A stretch of DNA of 64,000 nt from Camarhynchus parvulus (taxonomy: Eukaryota > Chordata > Aves > Passeriformes > Thraupidae), in assembly GCF_901933205.1 (NCBI RefSeq), contig NC_044577.1:8815321-8879320 (forward strand), written 5' to 3'. The notes beneath the pieces are model-generated. The model saw only the letters and a program-made list of their open reading frames with translations, ran no database searches and was not told where the DNA came from. This document shows, piece after piece, positions 49,041-62,100 of this stretch. Every line of letters starts with the position of its first letter. Position 1 is the stretch's first letter. The position numbers were made by a program, and so were the translations under genes.

Positions 49041-52000
49041 TGCAGTAGAATGTGTAGAACCCTCATGTGTTTCTATGTGTCTTATGAATTTGCCACCAGC
49101 ACTCCACCAAAACACAAATGACAAAACTAGTAGTAATAAGTCAAGCATTCAAATACTAAAGACAAAGGAAACAGATTAGAAAAAAATATGGCAGAGACTT
49201 ATAGAAACATGTTTGAACGTGATTTTTAATTTTTTTTCCTGAGCTAAAAGTGTTTGACCACAGAACTGAAGAAATTCAGGGCATTGAAATGGGATAATTT
49301 CATTATGTAATTTGATTTCCTGTGTATTGCCCACCACTGCACTTTTACTTAGCTATTCTTCCCTCACTGGATCCAGTAAGTTACATTTATCAAGATTATC
49401 TTCCTCAAGATGCCAGTACTTCTTATGAAGACACACCAAAACCAGAAAAACAACTAATTACTTTTGACAATATGTTCCAAAGATTATACTCTCAGTTATG
49501 GATAAAGTCCAAACAGTGATTTTCAGGTTTTTTCTTGTCACTGCCCATCAGCAAAGGCTCCTCTTACAAAATTCTTCAATACTGAGTGCTTTCCTTGTCA
49601 GAACACACTGGAAAATCTGTTGATTTGTCATACACGAAATAAGCTATATATACAAAATTACAACTATATTAGATAAATCGGTATGTAACAGGTAACCTAC
49701 AAAAGCTATTCTGAGAAAAAAGTTCTGTTCAAGTAACACAATTTTTGTGAAATTCACACTGTCACCATAGATTTGCAGTCTTATGGCAATCAGAGAGAAA
49801 GGCTAAATACTTTCCATTATACTTCAGCAATTAATATAAGCAATTAACAAAACTGAGTCCCCACATTTACTGGGGTAAACAGAAGAAAAGCAACAATTAA
49901 TTTGCCTTCTCCCCTACCTTTATATATAGCTACTGTCCTGAACAATTCTTTTAATATACAAAGGAGATTAAAAAATTACATTACTAAAAAATGTTACTAG
50001 AAAAACTGTAGTGTTCACTAGCAGATTTCCCTGATAACTAAATTATGTTCTTTGAGGTTTAGACTTTATTCCATAGATAGTTGAGTCCTTCCTAAATGAA
50101 CTAGAAGTTCTGCCTGAAGCCTTAAAGCCCTGTTTTGAAATAACTAGATCCTGCATTTTAGGGTAAAGCACGCCTGAAATCTGAAGTGCACTTTAATAAT
50201 TCACCCTCCAAGGATGAAGGTTAATATGTAGTAACATCTCAGAAGTTACTACAAGGTGCTGCACTCCTGCACTGTATTGTGGGGCTCATACAAACGAAGC
50301 TTTCAGCTCTGCTGGTGAAAAGGATGGTGTAAAACCAGGCTAGAGCATGGAGACCTCCCTCACACCATGTGCTCCATCAGCCCAAAAAACCTCACCCTGA
50401 ACAAATCACAGCTTTCCGGTTCTGAAACAAAGGTTTAACGCCCACGGGAGGCTTGAGAGTCACTTTTCAGCACACACCTCCAGCTTTGCTCTGACATGGA
50501 TCACTCATCACCCCAACACTCCTCCCTGTCTGAGGTGACCCATAATGGGCTGAGTGCTCCAGGAGCACACACCAATTGTCACCACCCTTCACCACCTCCA
50601 AACCCAATCATCACTTCAGGGTCCATCACCTCTACTGCAACCTGTCCAGATCTGACTTTTCCCCAGAAGAGACATGAAGACAACTTGAGTTTTACTGATA
50701 TTTTTAGTAAGAATAAAGGGGATGAAGCTGCAGTAGAAGTTCCCTACAAATGATTCTGGAAAGCACTGGTTCAAGGCAGTGCGGGAATCAGAAACTCTGA
50801 TGAAAATTATTTAAACCATCATATAATAATGAGTAATCCAAATTCCACACCTCTTGAACAGTAAGAGAAAGGTGAGAAACTGCATCTTTTACCAACACAC
50901 GCATGTTGGACATGAGCTCAGATCTTGGGAGCTGTCATGGAATGTTTCACCCTGCTCATTTGCCTCGCAGTGCAATCTCTCTGACCATTAACAAGTAATT
51001 TCTTTGTAAGAGCCAGGAGCAGCTCAGCTCAGCAACCATCTAATTTCTTAATAAAGGAGAATAAATCATGGTTACCTGTGAAGAGGATGAAGCCATTGTC
51101 TCCGCAATTTACAATTGTCACAATTGCCACTCTTATAAAACCAGTCTTTTCAGTGTCTAGCTCAAAACAAATACCTTTTCTCACATGTGTCATTGCAGAT
51201 AACTGCAATTCAATCCTATTTTTGAGTCTTTATTGTAGGAGGTAAACAAAAGAGCATCTGCACTTTGGTTATTTTTTACTTGGTATATGTGAAGAGATAA
51301 CTGCAAGGAGTTTCAGTGCTCAAGTTTATGTTAATCATGTCTGTCTAATAGTTCACAAAAGAGAGCATTCAGCATTTTCCACTCCATTTCAAAATAAAAG
51401 GAATAAAAGTAAACACAAGAGCCATGTAACATCAGAATTCTTTACAGCTGCCCTATTTCAGTTGTATATGTGCACTATTCTTGTCTGTCTAGCCTTACAG
51501 AGGCTGTGCCTACCTTATAAACAGTATGAAATTCAGAAATTTGAAAGAAAATTTAACTATAACAGCAGCACAAGCCGTTATGTTCCAGCAATGCATCATT
51601 TTTAGAGAAAAAAATTGCATTTTCTTCACAATGAGCAATTGATGGATTCAGATAGTACATCTGGGATTTCTATTTCAAGTCTATTATTTCACAAAAAATA
51701 GTTCTAGTAAGGGTAAGGCTAGATAAATATTAGAAGAGATTGACATTTCGTGTAGATTATTTTTAAGATCTGAAAATAATTTGGTAAGCATTGTACCAAA
51801 CAGTGAAGAGAAAAACCTGCAGCTCATAACTCAATGTATTAATTTGAAATAAAGGATACATTCCCAAGGGTAAAAAAGAGAAAGAAATGCCCTGCCTCAA
51901 ACAACTGTGAAATTATAAATTATTTGCACCATTTGCTTACACACACCCTGGGCAGCCCTGCAGCCAGGGAAGGTCTGGCCCAAAGCTATCCCAGCCCATC

Positions 52001-55000
52001 ACAGGGAAGGCAGGAGGCTGAGGAGAGGCTCTCACAGCTCCTTTAAAGCCAGCTCCAGGGGCTCCATACTGGCCACACCATTAGGGAGAGACCTGAACTA
52101 AGAAATCTCCTCCACAAGACAGGTTGTTGGCGTTTCTTGTTCTGTTCTTTTTTTTACTCCAGTGCTCCCTTAGCAATTAAATGAGGCTGATTTGGCTGAG
52201 CTAAAAGAAATTTAAAGCATTATTCCATGTTTTAAAAATATTATAATTTCTAAGCACTTTGATGCTAATTAACCAATTCAAGCAGAAAACAGACCTCTCT
52301 TCACTCCACGACTTGTTTCCATTCTGGAAGCAGATTGTGGGGTTGGTTTTTTTTTGGAAGATATTAGGATCTTGCAACAAGATATACCCAAGCAAATCTA
52401 ACTATTTATAGGAAACAATAGATGACATTTTGTCTTCAGAATCACAGTATCTTGTTAGATTGTGAGTGTATAAAGCCCAAAACTATGGGTGCAAAGAGCT
52501 GGTTTTTTGTGGTTTGTTGGTTTATTTTTAAATGTAGCCCATCCTTTATTAGAGTATGAAATTAAGTTCACATAATTGCAACACTATATGCTATACGAAG
52601 CATGGTAAGTATATGGGAAACACAAGAATAACATACATATGGATCTAGGTAAGTAGTAAAGGTGGGTTTCCTCAAATTTGTTCAAAATAAGTCTACTTAA
52701 GTCTTCAGTGTGCCAACCTGTATTTCCTTATTCCATGAAATAATTTATGCATTTTTAAAATAATAGGAACCAAATAATTCCAGAATTATGTACTTGGAAG
52801 GGGTGTTTCCAGGTGTCTTTTGTTCTGTGCCAATGGATAAATAAAGTTTAAATGGGGGGGGAAAAAAAACCAAAAACAAGAGGAAAGCAATCTGCATGTT
52901 GCTTCAACATTCCTTTCTTCTTCCCTCCTGATACACAACCTCACCTCTCCACCTGTAATAGCTTCCTAATCTATTAAAATTGTTTCCACACTATAAACAC
53001 AGTATGTGCAACCCAAATATTGCCTCCAGATTCAAACAGTGAAATAAATATCAGTGGTTCAGTTTTCCTTTCCTTCCCACTTTTGGGAAAAAGGGCTTTT
53101 GGCTCTCAAGCACACCTAAAGATGAAAAGTTATTCATTCTCACATCAAGCACACCTCCAAATGAAGATCAGGAAAAGAACTTTGCATATCCATATCAGTT
53201 GCCCAGTGTTAGATGTTCAGTACCATTGGTTTATCCAAGTCACAATCACTTCAGAGCAGAACCAATTCCCTTTTTTATACAAGTATCACATCAGGGAGCT
53301 TTCATTTGCAGGGATCTACGTCCAGCCTGTTTATAGCATGCAAAGGATGCAGTGCAATATTAGAATTTTACACACATGTGCTTTTGGCTCTATTGTAATT
53401 TCATTAACAATATGTAGTAGAGAACTGTGTCGGTCACTCCTGAACAACACTGGGATGCATGATGACAACACTAGATGACAAATAGAAGCCATCCCCTCAA
53501 TGACAAAATCCAAAACAGCTTTGAAGGCTTCAGATTAAAAACTCCCAATTACCAATGAAGTTCGACCAAACTCTCCTTCCCCAATCTGGATTCAAGTAAC
53601 ATGGTGGATTTGGCCTCAATTCTTACAGTTGTTTAAGGATACAGCAAGCTTGAATCCTGTAATTGAGACATGGATTTGAGACTATTTTTATGCTGATATT
53701 TGAGTACAAATATTGTTTAGCATCTTAGTTCCTATTTCTCCTCAGTAGAGGACAACCACAGGAAAAAAAAAAAATCAAACAATAAACCAGCAGTTGTTTT
53801 CCTTTGTTCCCCATTACACTTAATAATTTTGTTACTCATAAACATTTGGGCATTTTGGGTTTTGATCCTGCTGGGGTTTTCACAGTTCTGTTATGATCTC
53901 ACTGCATCATCTTTCACTGTATTATCTACAAAGCCATTTGGCTACTCAGGTTAGAGACTGCACCAGTTTCCAGGCACCTCTCTGCATAAATAACAGGAAA
54001 GGGAAAGAGGGCTGAACATAACTTATTACGGGTTTAATTTTCTATTTCCTTAATAATTGGTTGATAAATGAAAAAAGGGAACATGCTATTGATATCCAAT
54101 CTTTTCATCCTTCTATTAAAAAGTAACTTCAAAGTTTTACACAGAAACCCCTCAGGAAAGTGCTACTACTTGTATCAATAAAATATTGAAGGAAAGTTGC
54201 AAGTTTCACTTCCACTTGACTGTTCTTGGGCCACTGTAACACATGCTAAAGAACTACAGCAAAGTAAGTTTCCCTAAAGGCTGGGGAATGACTACTTTTT
54301 TTTTAATCAATCAGCTGAAGTTTGTTGATTAGCTGGTTATGCTTGCAAACCTTGTACTTTATTCAGGAATGGAACATTAGAAGATTTTTATTGTTAAAAC
54401 TAATTTTTTTAAATAAGTATCTGTTTAGGCCACAAAAACTTGCTGTTAAATACAGCTTTTAACTAACCAATAGCTGAGCTTGATTGGACCAGCTATCAAC
54501 AACAAAAGGAGCAAAAATTCCGTATCCTTAGCCCAGAATAAGGAAGCCAAAGCTACCTAATTCCTAGACAGATGGCAATAGAAACTTGGTGAATGGGTAT
54601 GAATTTTTAGGATTCCAATACTGGCAATGCAGGGAAAGCCTCCTAAGCTCAAGTGCATGCAGCACACATCCCCCTAAGCTTGGCCTGTCAGGCAAACCAG
54701 GGCACATGGGCTAAAAACAAAAGCAAACTTGTGGCTCACTTGCACCCTCCCAAGCAGCAGAGCAAACAGAACCATTGCCAAGGCTTTCCTCTCTCAGTTC
54801 CAGGCACGTGCAGCTGGCACCAGTGTGCTCTTCTCATGCACCAAAGGCAGCAGATGGAATGAATTACATATTTCAACAGCCTTTGACATCATACCAAACA
54901 CCTTGGCTTTTAGTTTGAGAAGAGCAACTCCTGGGATTTTTTTTTCCCAGCTTTCACCATCCAAATAAAAGTCACACACAGTTATTTCCTTCTTTATAGG

Positions 55001-55145
55001 ACAATATAGCCATGCCATATGCTGCAGACTCGCAAGTCTTGCATAGTGAAACAGTGCAACAATAACAAAATAAAATGTTCTGAGTTTGGCTTTGTGGCTG
55101 AGGCATCACTGAGCAATGAGTTGCAGATAATGAACAAAGCTTCAA
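49041..55145. other. AT-rich unique non-coding DNA
   Basis: About 6.1 kb. A GC-richer patch at 51940-52110 was not matched to any repeat family. 51074-51200 is open on the minus strand for over 50 codons beside splice-like signals, but its phase does not join the candidate exon at 47782. The 152-codon frame 53020-53478 starts at TTG and includes a small in-frame duplication. T and A runs occur at 52350 and 53760. Confidence 0.55.
53106..53156. repeat. 12-bp direct repeat, 39-bp spacing
   Basis: TCAAGCACACCT occurs at 53106-53117 and 53145-53156, each followed by a similar AAATGA-like stretch. The 39-bp period is a multiple of three. Confidence 0.7.
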
Positions 55146-55255
55146 ATCACAGAACAGGGCAGTTTGAGTTGGAAAGGGTCTTAAAAATCACCTATGTCCT
55201 CCACTACCTTCCCACAGGCAAGAACACCTACCAATGGCCACTGCATTGCAGAAAT
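55146..55255 (-). mobile_element. CR1 LINE 3' tail fragment, minus strand
   Basis: ATCACAGAACAGGGCAGTTT, then GAGTTGGAAAGGGTCTTAAA, AATCACCTATG and GGCAAGAACACCTACC follow the complement of the CR1 3' end. Only the last ~110 bp of the element remain. The open frame 55019-55321 across it is incidental. Confidence 0.82.
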
Positions 55256-58200
55256 TATGGTGTGTTCAGTACTTTTCTAAAGCAAAGAAAAACTCAAGCC
55301 TCTACAGCTTGGCAAAACTGATCAGCTGTATTTAAGAAACACCATTAATTGATTTTAGTTTGTTAAATTTCATAGTTTCAGCTACCTTGTGTAAGTGCAC
55401 TACCCAGGGAGGTTGAGGACTGTCCTGCTGGTCACAGTGACAGTGCTGCCAGGAACAGCACAGCTAAACATGCCCCACAAGGTCTTGCTTTCATCCAGGA
55501 AAAGAAAAATCCCCTCCAGGCACCACATTCAGCTGGAAGTCTGTTCCTGAACTGCATCAGAGGAAGTCTGGCTGCTCACATCTGTGACTGCAAGTCCAAG
55601 GAGAGGCTGGACCACAAACCTGTTCCAGCACCTGCCTTCCATCACTTGCTTGCTCTCCTCTCTCTCCCAGAGCAGCTGTCAGACAGACCTACACACGTCT
55701 GAAACATCTTCCCCGTGCCTTTCCTCCTCCCCCCAGACTACAAAACTGTACCCCTGCCTGACTCAGAGGCCATCCAGAGGCTGCTTCAGCAGAGGGCACA
55801 GTGAGAGTCCACCCTGAGGAGAGCCAAGCTGGAAGGCACCACGGCTGCACAGAGCCAGGACATCACCTCACCTAATTCCTCTGAAGACCTCAAAATTTTC
55901 TCAATCTGATAGAAGCTCTCCCATCCTTAGATGCTTACAGGTCTTCTGTTTTCCTGGAGCAAGCTACCAAGTGCCTCTTGGCTTTTATGCTAACAATCCT
56001 GTCTTCCAGTCTCAGTTTTTGAGCAGATCAAGTGAATGCACCTTGTTCTGACCTTGGTTCCTTCCCCTTCTGCTCAAGTGGGATCAATGCTGGCTATTCT
56101 GCCTCTTTCAGATAAGAAAGGCTATTCTGCCTTTTTCAGGCTCTATCAGACCCATATCCTCCCATAACTTCTTAGCTGCAAACTCTGCATGTACAAGTGA
56201 CTTTGATCCTGGCCAGCTCAATACTTCTTTGAAATACATTACCTGGTAGCACCAATAGGGATGAAAATCTCTTTAGCCCTGGTAATATATGAAATGAGGA
56301 AAGAGAAAACCAAGTATGATAGCCTCACTCTCCTGCTCCTCCCTTTAGTTTATTTGTATTCAACAATTTTAATAACTCTCAAATTGAGCCTAAACAATCC
56401 TTTTTTTTTTAATCCCAGTTTAACAAAGAGAAACATTCAAGCTACAATACTTATCTTTCTCTTCTCTGCACACTTTTTCTCCAAAAGCAGTTTTTGTTAT
56501 TTCTACTGGGGAAGAACATTCTTATCAACTGGAAAAAAGTCTGGCATATCCCTAAGAATTTTCTCTCTCAAAATCTGCTCTCTTAATGGAGTCAATTGAT
56601 AGTCTGCTGCAGTTCCAAGTGGAATTAGGGGCTTCTATGTACCTAATTCATTCCAAAGGGTGCCCTTTTATTCCAGCTTTGTTCAAGACACTGTCTCACT
56701 TTGCTTTTTCCTAATTATTGTATGCCTCTGAAATATACCTCCCTCCCCAGTTTCTCCTCTTTCTTGCAAGAGGGACAGCTGAGAGAGACAGGGTTTTCCT
56801 GACAAAGATGAACTACTTCAATTCATCTCAGTTGTCTGCTATCCAAATCTCTCAATTTCCTTAAATCAGCCACTCAAAGTGAAGAGAATAAAATGCTTGC
56901 AGATACAGAATAGGGGAGAAAAGAGCCCAGCACACATAACAATGGTACAAAGAAAGTAAATTGCTATGTTAAAAAAAAAATAAAGCACCAACTCAGCCTA
57001 TAGAGCCAGGCAGAAATAAACAAAATGCATTTTAGAACCAAAATGACAAGGCAGAGCAAGATGTGGTTCTCAATCTGTACATTCAAAGCAATTTTACTTA
57101 AATAAAAGGAAAGTACTTATTTGTACTTTGTCATCACCGCTGTGTCAAAATAAACTGATCTTAGCCTTCATGTTCAGCACCACATTCATCTAATTTATTT
57201 GCTAATTTCTGTGTAGTACATAACACACTATGCAGTTTAAGATGTCATTGAAATAGAAAACACAACTGCCACACAGTTTTTAATTTAAATTGTGGATGTG
57301 GCAGTGTATCCTGTTCCTTTCCTGGGAGTGAAACCCAGAGATGCACCTTTTTCTTTGCTGTTGATCAATTAAAATCATCAGCTGTTTATGCAGAACTGCT
57401 GGTAACCTTGGAAGTGTCATTTCTCTTCCTAAGCCTCATGAACTTCATTCACCCATTTGTTTAAAGGTACAACAAACTAACAATGTGAATGTTTTAGTTA
57501 TAAGTACATAAAAATACTCCAGGAACAGTCCCTGCTCATACAAAACATCAACTGCAAAGAATGATACCTGCTAAAGAGCTACTGCATCAAGCTCTACAAG
57601 GAGAAGGGAGCATAAATCCATGTCCAAGTCTTTAATTGCTAGAACAATCTAAACCTTTCAGCTTGCTAATTAGTTCAACTCATACTGACTAAGGCATAAC
57701 AACCTGGGGCTTGTTATAGGCAAATTTTAAAGGTGTATCAAGTCTGTACAGGTGTACAAACAAGCCATAAAGTTGTGCTGCTTTCCCCCACAAGTAGGAA
57801 GTAACTTTTTTAGCACATTTTGTTCTTTTCCACATTTGAGCCTTAACTTAAAATGGTTGCCCTTGCTCTTAGCTGCAACTTTCCAGTGATGCTGAGGTCA
57901 TTGTCAGGTGTATAAAGCACTCTGATTCTTAAGTTAAAGAACCATCATTAATCCAGTCTTTTAAATAATATTGGCAGAACAGGGAGAAAAGCAGTTTGAT
58001 GGAGGTCAGACATCAATGCAGACTGGTGAACCCATACACAACCTGCATATTTTAACGTCTTACATTTATGACAAGAACACATTAGTGATTTAGAAGCCTC
58101 ACCCTTCTTTCATGGGTGAAGCTCTGATTCTAAATGAATTGTCCATGATTGTACTCATTTTTCTTTTCCTAACCTTTCATTAGAAATATATGCACAGTTT

Positions 58201-58703
58201 TAAGGGTATCTTTCAGAAAGTTACAGAATGACTACCCCACTTAATTATGCCCCGAGATCCTCACTAGTATTCAGAATATTTAAGGGAATCATAAAAAAAT
58301 TGTTTAAAAGCTCCTAAAGGTTGTTATAATTGGCAGTCCTGGTTAGGCACAGCCAAGCAATACTATTAATTCATTCATACCATGCACACACTTATATGCA
58401 ACAACCTGTGGCACAGGCATCACAGTTACTACTTCCCCATTACTATGGGGAGTATTCTCTGATTTTTGAAATGCTCAGCAACTTAGTTTTCCAACAATCC
58501 TCCACCATGTTCCTTGTCTTTTGGTAACAGTCCATTGTCAAGTCATAGACACAAACGTTTTAACTGAGCCCATGCTGGCTGCACATTTGCTGTTTACTGC
58601 CAGGTGCTATCTGGAACGCAGTTCTGCTCCATCCAAAACAGACAGGCTCAGCCTAACACCTCCCCTTGCCATGCACAGCCCTCACTAGGAGCAGTTGTTC
58701 AGA
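55256..58703. other. Unique non-coding DNA
   Basis: 55400-55860 is GC-richer and C/T-rich without a match. The remainder is AT-rich. A 28-bp-period duplication lies at 56092-56139. A 112-codon frame (56261-56599) reads as a hydrophobic Leu/Ile/Phe-rich string from T-rich DNA and is not called. Confidence 0.55.
56092..56139. repeat. Tandem duplication, 28-bp period
   Basis: GGCTATTCTGCCTCTTTCAG (56092-56111) is repeated with one change at 56120-56139, separated by 8 bases. Confidence 0.85.
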
Positions 58704-58712
58704 TCAAACCTG
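58704..58712. repeat. Left copy of 9-bp direct repeat flanking the 58711-59176 LTR
   Basis: TCAAACCTG occurs here and again at 59174-59182. It overlaps the inferred LTR ends, so the true target duplication is probably the internal AACC, with chance identity on each side. Confidence 0.6.
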
Positions 58713-58778
58713 TTAAGAAAATTAATCTACAAACACCAGAGGTTTATGTCCAAAACGGAGACAGAGGAGTCCTTTTAC

Positions 58779-58784
58779 TTTATT
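58779..58784 (-). promoter_or_regulatory. Polyadenylation signal of the minus-strand LTR
   Basis: TTTATT on the plus strand is AATAAA on the minus strand, at the position expected for an LTR R region. A plus-strand AATAAA a few bases later (58787-58792) makes the site look bidirectional, but the U5-like text lies only on the minus-strand downstream side. Confidence 0.5.
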
Positions 58785-58976
58785 TGAATAAAGGGAGAGG
58801 CCATGGGGCATTCCCCTGGGATCTCTCAAATTTTTGGAGGATGAAGCCTCCTTTTTATCGTAATTTCCCAGCCACATTCCCCTTCTCTCTTTCCCCACTG
58901 GCTGAGGTACAGATTTCCCTCTGATATATAACCCTCCCTTTAAATTTTTAATTCTTATGGAATTTAGGGGTTTTTC

Positions 58977-59165
58977 TTCCCCATTGTTTCTTTCATCTTT
59001 CAAAGTCTAATTTCATTTATCAGCAAACCTAAAATTTATTTGTAAAAGCAAATATCTTTTCCCATTCATATCAATCAGTGGAATCCTTCCCATTGTTTCT
59101 TTTATCTCCCAGTGCTAGATTTATCTACCAGCAGACCCAGAGCTTGTTTGTAAAGACAAATCTGC
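58977..59165. repeat. Diverged tandem duplication, ~109-bp period
   Basis: Copy one (about 58977-59056) and copy two (about 59086-59165) both run CCCATTGTTTCTTT, ...TTTAT..ACCAGCA or ATCAGCA, ...TTTGTAAA, CAAAT. They differ at many positions, so the duplication predates much of the element's decay or was present in the ancestral LTR. Confidence 0.8.
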
Positions 59166-59173
59166 TACTCCTC

Positions 59174-59182
59174 TCAAACCTG
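59174..59182. repeat. Right copy of 9-bp direct repeat flanking the LTR
   Basis: TCAAACCTG, identical to 58704-58712. Confidence 0.6.
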
Positions 59183-62100
59183 GCAGCCTGGCCGGATGAA
59201 CTTGAGCAGCCCTGACCTACACACCAAGCTCCAAACCTTTCTCCTTCATGGGGCTGTGTCACAGCCAGGCTGCCCATATCACACCACCAGTGAGGCACTG
59301 GAGCAGCCAGGATCCCTGTCTCACAGCTGCATGGATGCAGCAGGGAGGACACATATGCACGCAGAGTGGAGCACATGGTGCCTGTCTTTCTCAAAGCTGA
59401 TTATTCTGATGTGCTCTGACAGGAGCTCCAGCAAAGCCATACCCTTTTCAAAGGCTCCCTTGCTGAGTGAAAGTCAGCAGATGTGGCAGTGGAACAGCAT
59501 TTGGAAGGACTGAGAAGCCAGGCATGGAGACTGTTCTCTCCCTGCTCTGACACAAACACACAGTAGTCACCAAGCAGAACCTCCTCCTGTAAGCCCAGTT
59601 CTTTGGGGAAAGAGCTGGGCAGCAGGGAAAGCCAGAATGATAAATTCCTGCCACTCCCTTTCTGTCTATAAAATAAACTGGGAAGGAAGCACACAGAAGT
59701 GCCAGCAACCTATCATGAACTAGGTGATGGAAAACAGACACCAGCAGGAAATATGGCATTTTAAAGACACTTTCAAAGATAATTTACAGTTACAATAGTG
59801 ATCCACAGCACTGAGAAATTATACCTGTCAGATGACTAATTGGTGATGAACACCACATGATGGAGTGAAGCTGTTTGACAATAACTGTCAGCGTGATCAC
59901 AAACAAAAAACACCAGCTACATTCACAACAATCCCATCCAGCATATTAATGAGGGAGCTGGGACAAGCCTTCAAAATATTCTGCAAGACTGAGGTCAAGC
60001 GACAAGTGATTTCATTTCAGGCTAAAAACCTTTGTAATAATTTATTAGCTGGTACTTTTTTGTTGCACTCAGATAGAAAACAAATCAGTTTCTTACTAAG
60101 AAAAGCAATCTAATCTAACCATATGCAGCACCTCGGTCTGAACTTGGACAAACACTCTCCTCCTCAGATCATAAAGGAAAATAATTTCTATCTAGGATAA
60201 AGGGTTTTTTTTTTGGCCTTAACCTCAAAGTCCTCTTTAGAAATCTACTTTTATAATTTTAATCAAATTCATTCACCCCCACATACCGCAACATGAATCT
60301 AATCACTTGCTTTGCAAGTTTAGTACCCAGAGACAGTACAGAAGTTTTAACAGCTGTTGGAAAAACATTGCAGCCTCTGACTTTTTTTACTGGAGTTACT
60401 GCAGCCAAGGTTTGCTGTAAATTGATGATGCAGCTGGATTAGATGTTAATATGCAGCTTGATATATTATTCATGAGAATGAGTCACAGACCTAATTAGAA
60501 ACATGACAAGAAAAGCTTTTCAATCCACAATCTGGATTCTCCCTGACATGAAAGATTTGACATGTGAATACATTTTCACTTACTGAGAGAAAAGAGACAA
60601 ATGACCTTTCACATCTAAGCACAAAAAACGTCATGCAGGAGATGCACAACTTGCCTTTCTGAGAGTTTGGGAAAAAAAGAAGTATCCCATTTGATATAAA
60701 AGAAGGCCTTCAAAAATGTGATTTACCCTTTGATGGAGCATCTATGTGCTTACAAAACACCCATTCCACGTACCTTAGCAGTCACAGACTTTAAATAGAG
60801 GCTTTATAGCCCTCTGCCAGGTGATCCCATCTTGGGCTCCAATAAGGTGACACAGGACATGTCCCATCAAGGCATTTAGGTCTGATAACTGGAATCTTGA
60901 GAAAAATCACTGCTGTTACTTTTTTTTTTCACATTTAGGTAAATTACTCCTTATCTCATTACCTAAAAATTGGCTGATTTAATTTTTACATCTATTTAAA
61001 TCTTACAGTCATATTCCAGGCCTAGATGAGACTACATTTCAGATATAAAAAGATGAAGGTATTGCTGGATAAATTTGAAATAAATGTGGTTTGCCAGGCA
61101 GAGAAAGAATATTATGGGAAACATTTTCTTCAGCTTACAAAACAAGCCACCACAATATACTAATGAGCTGTCAGGATGAAAGAAAGTACTTTAAACAAAC
61201 TATTTTAACTTAGATGGCAATTAGTGTGACCCTTACAGTACGCACGGAAAAATGGAAAGACTCACATTCCTACCCAATATTGATCTGCCCCTGGTAAAAC
61301 CAAAGGTTACCCCAATGTAAACAAGGCTTCCAAGGAAAACAAACTCAAGTGGCACATAAGCAACTGGGAGTTTTTCCAGACCTTACAACACTGGGCAAGA
61401 AAAGTCATTACTAATAAGCAGCCAACAGCTTTGCACTCAGATGTCTGTGTTTGAGGGCAACACTGAAGGAGAAAGAAAGGAAGAGGTCAGGATGTACTTG
61501 CTTCTAAAATTAATAATTCATTAAAAATTTCACTTGAGAGAGCCGTTCTAAAAAAAAAAACCAAAAAAAACCCCAAAACAACTACTTGAGAAAGACAGTG
61601 TAACACCTCAGAATCAATGTTGTCCATGTCCTTACTTGTGCAGGACCAGCTCCTGAGCTCTCTGTAAAACACGCAATCGCAGGGAGATTTCACTCACCCC
61701 AAGCTGCTTTTGTTTCCTGTAAGCCAGGAAAACATGAGCCCTGCAACAAGGATAAGCAGCTATTTCTTTTTGAGATATTTTTAAGCAACAGTATTTGTCA
61801 GCAGGTCAAAACCATCTACTGGTAGTGCCAGTCATTCCACCTGAAGGCACCAAGGAGCAAACAAGGGCTAATTGGGTAAAAGCTACAAATTATTAACCAT
61901 TGCCTCAAACAACAATTGTGATACCTGGCCTTGGAATATTCTTAACTGTTTCAAACTAAGAAATTAATCACAACCTTTTATAATCTGTCAGTGCTCAGGG
62001 ATATGCTTATTTCCCTTCTTAGTGAAAAAAGGCTTTTGGAATTCAGTGAAATTTGTATTTTAGAGGAAAATGTGGAAGAGATTAAGAGCACATTTTCTGA

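Larger units (their letters stand above)
58711..59176 (-). mobile_element. Probable solo LTR of an endogenous retrovirus, minus strand
   Basis: About 466 bp. In minus orientation it begins TGAGAG and ends TTAACA, with AACC on both sides. A minus-strand AATAAA (TTTATT at 58779-58784) lies 68 bp before the 3' end, and the following U5-like text (ACCTCTGGTGTTTGTAGATT on the minus strand) resembles passerine LTR ends I remember. A duplicated block sits in the U3 part (58977-59165). The ends do not form a clear inverted repeat, so the boundaries are less certain than for the other two LTRs. No internal retroviral genes adjoin it. Confidence 0.6.

Noticed and set aside
53020..53478. 152-codon frame with a 13-residue-period duplication
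   Set aside because: Starts at TTG; the duplication is a 12-bp DNA repeat that happens to keep frame. No protein similarity recognised.
61487..61693. Minus-strand frame with an exon-like segment near 61635
   Set aside because: A good acceptor is present, but the donor lacks the usual preceding G and the segment is only about 26 nt.
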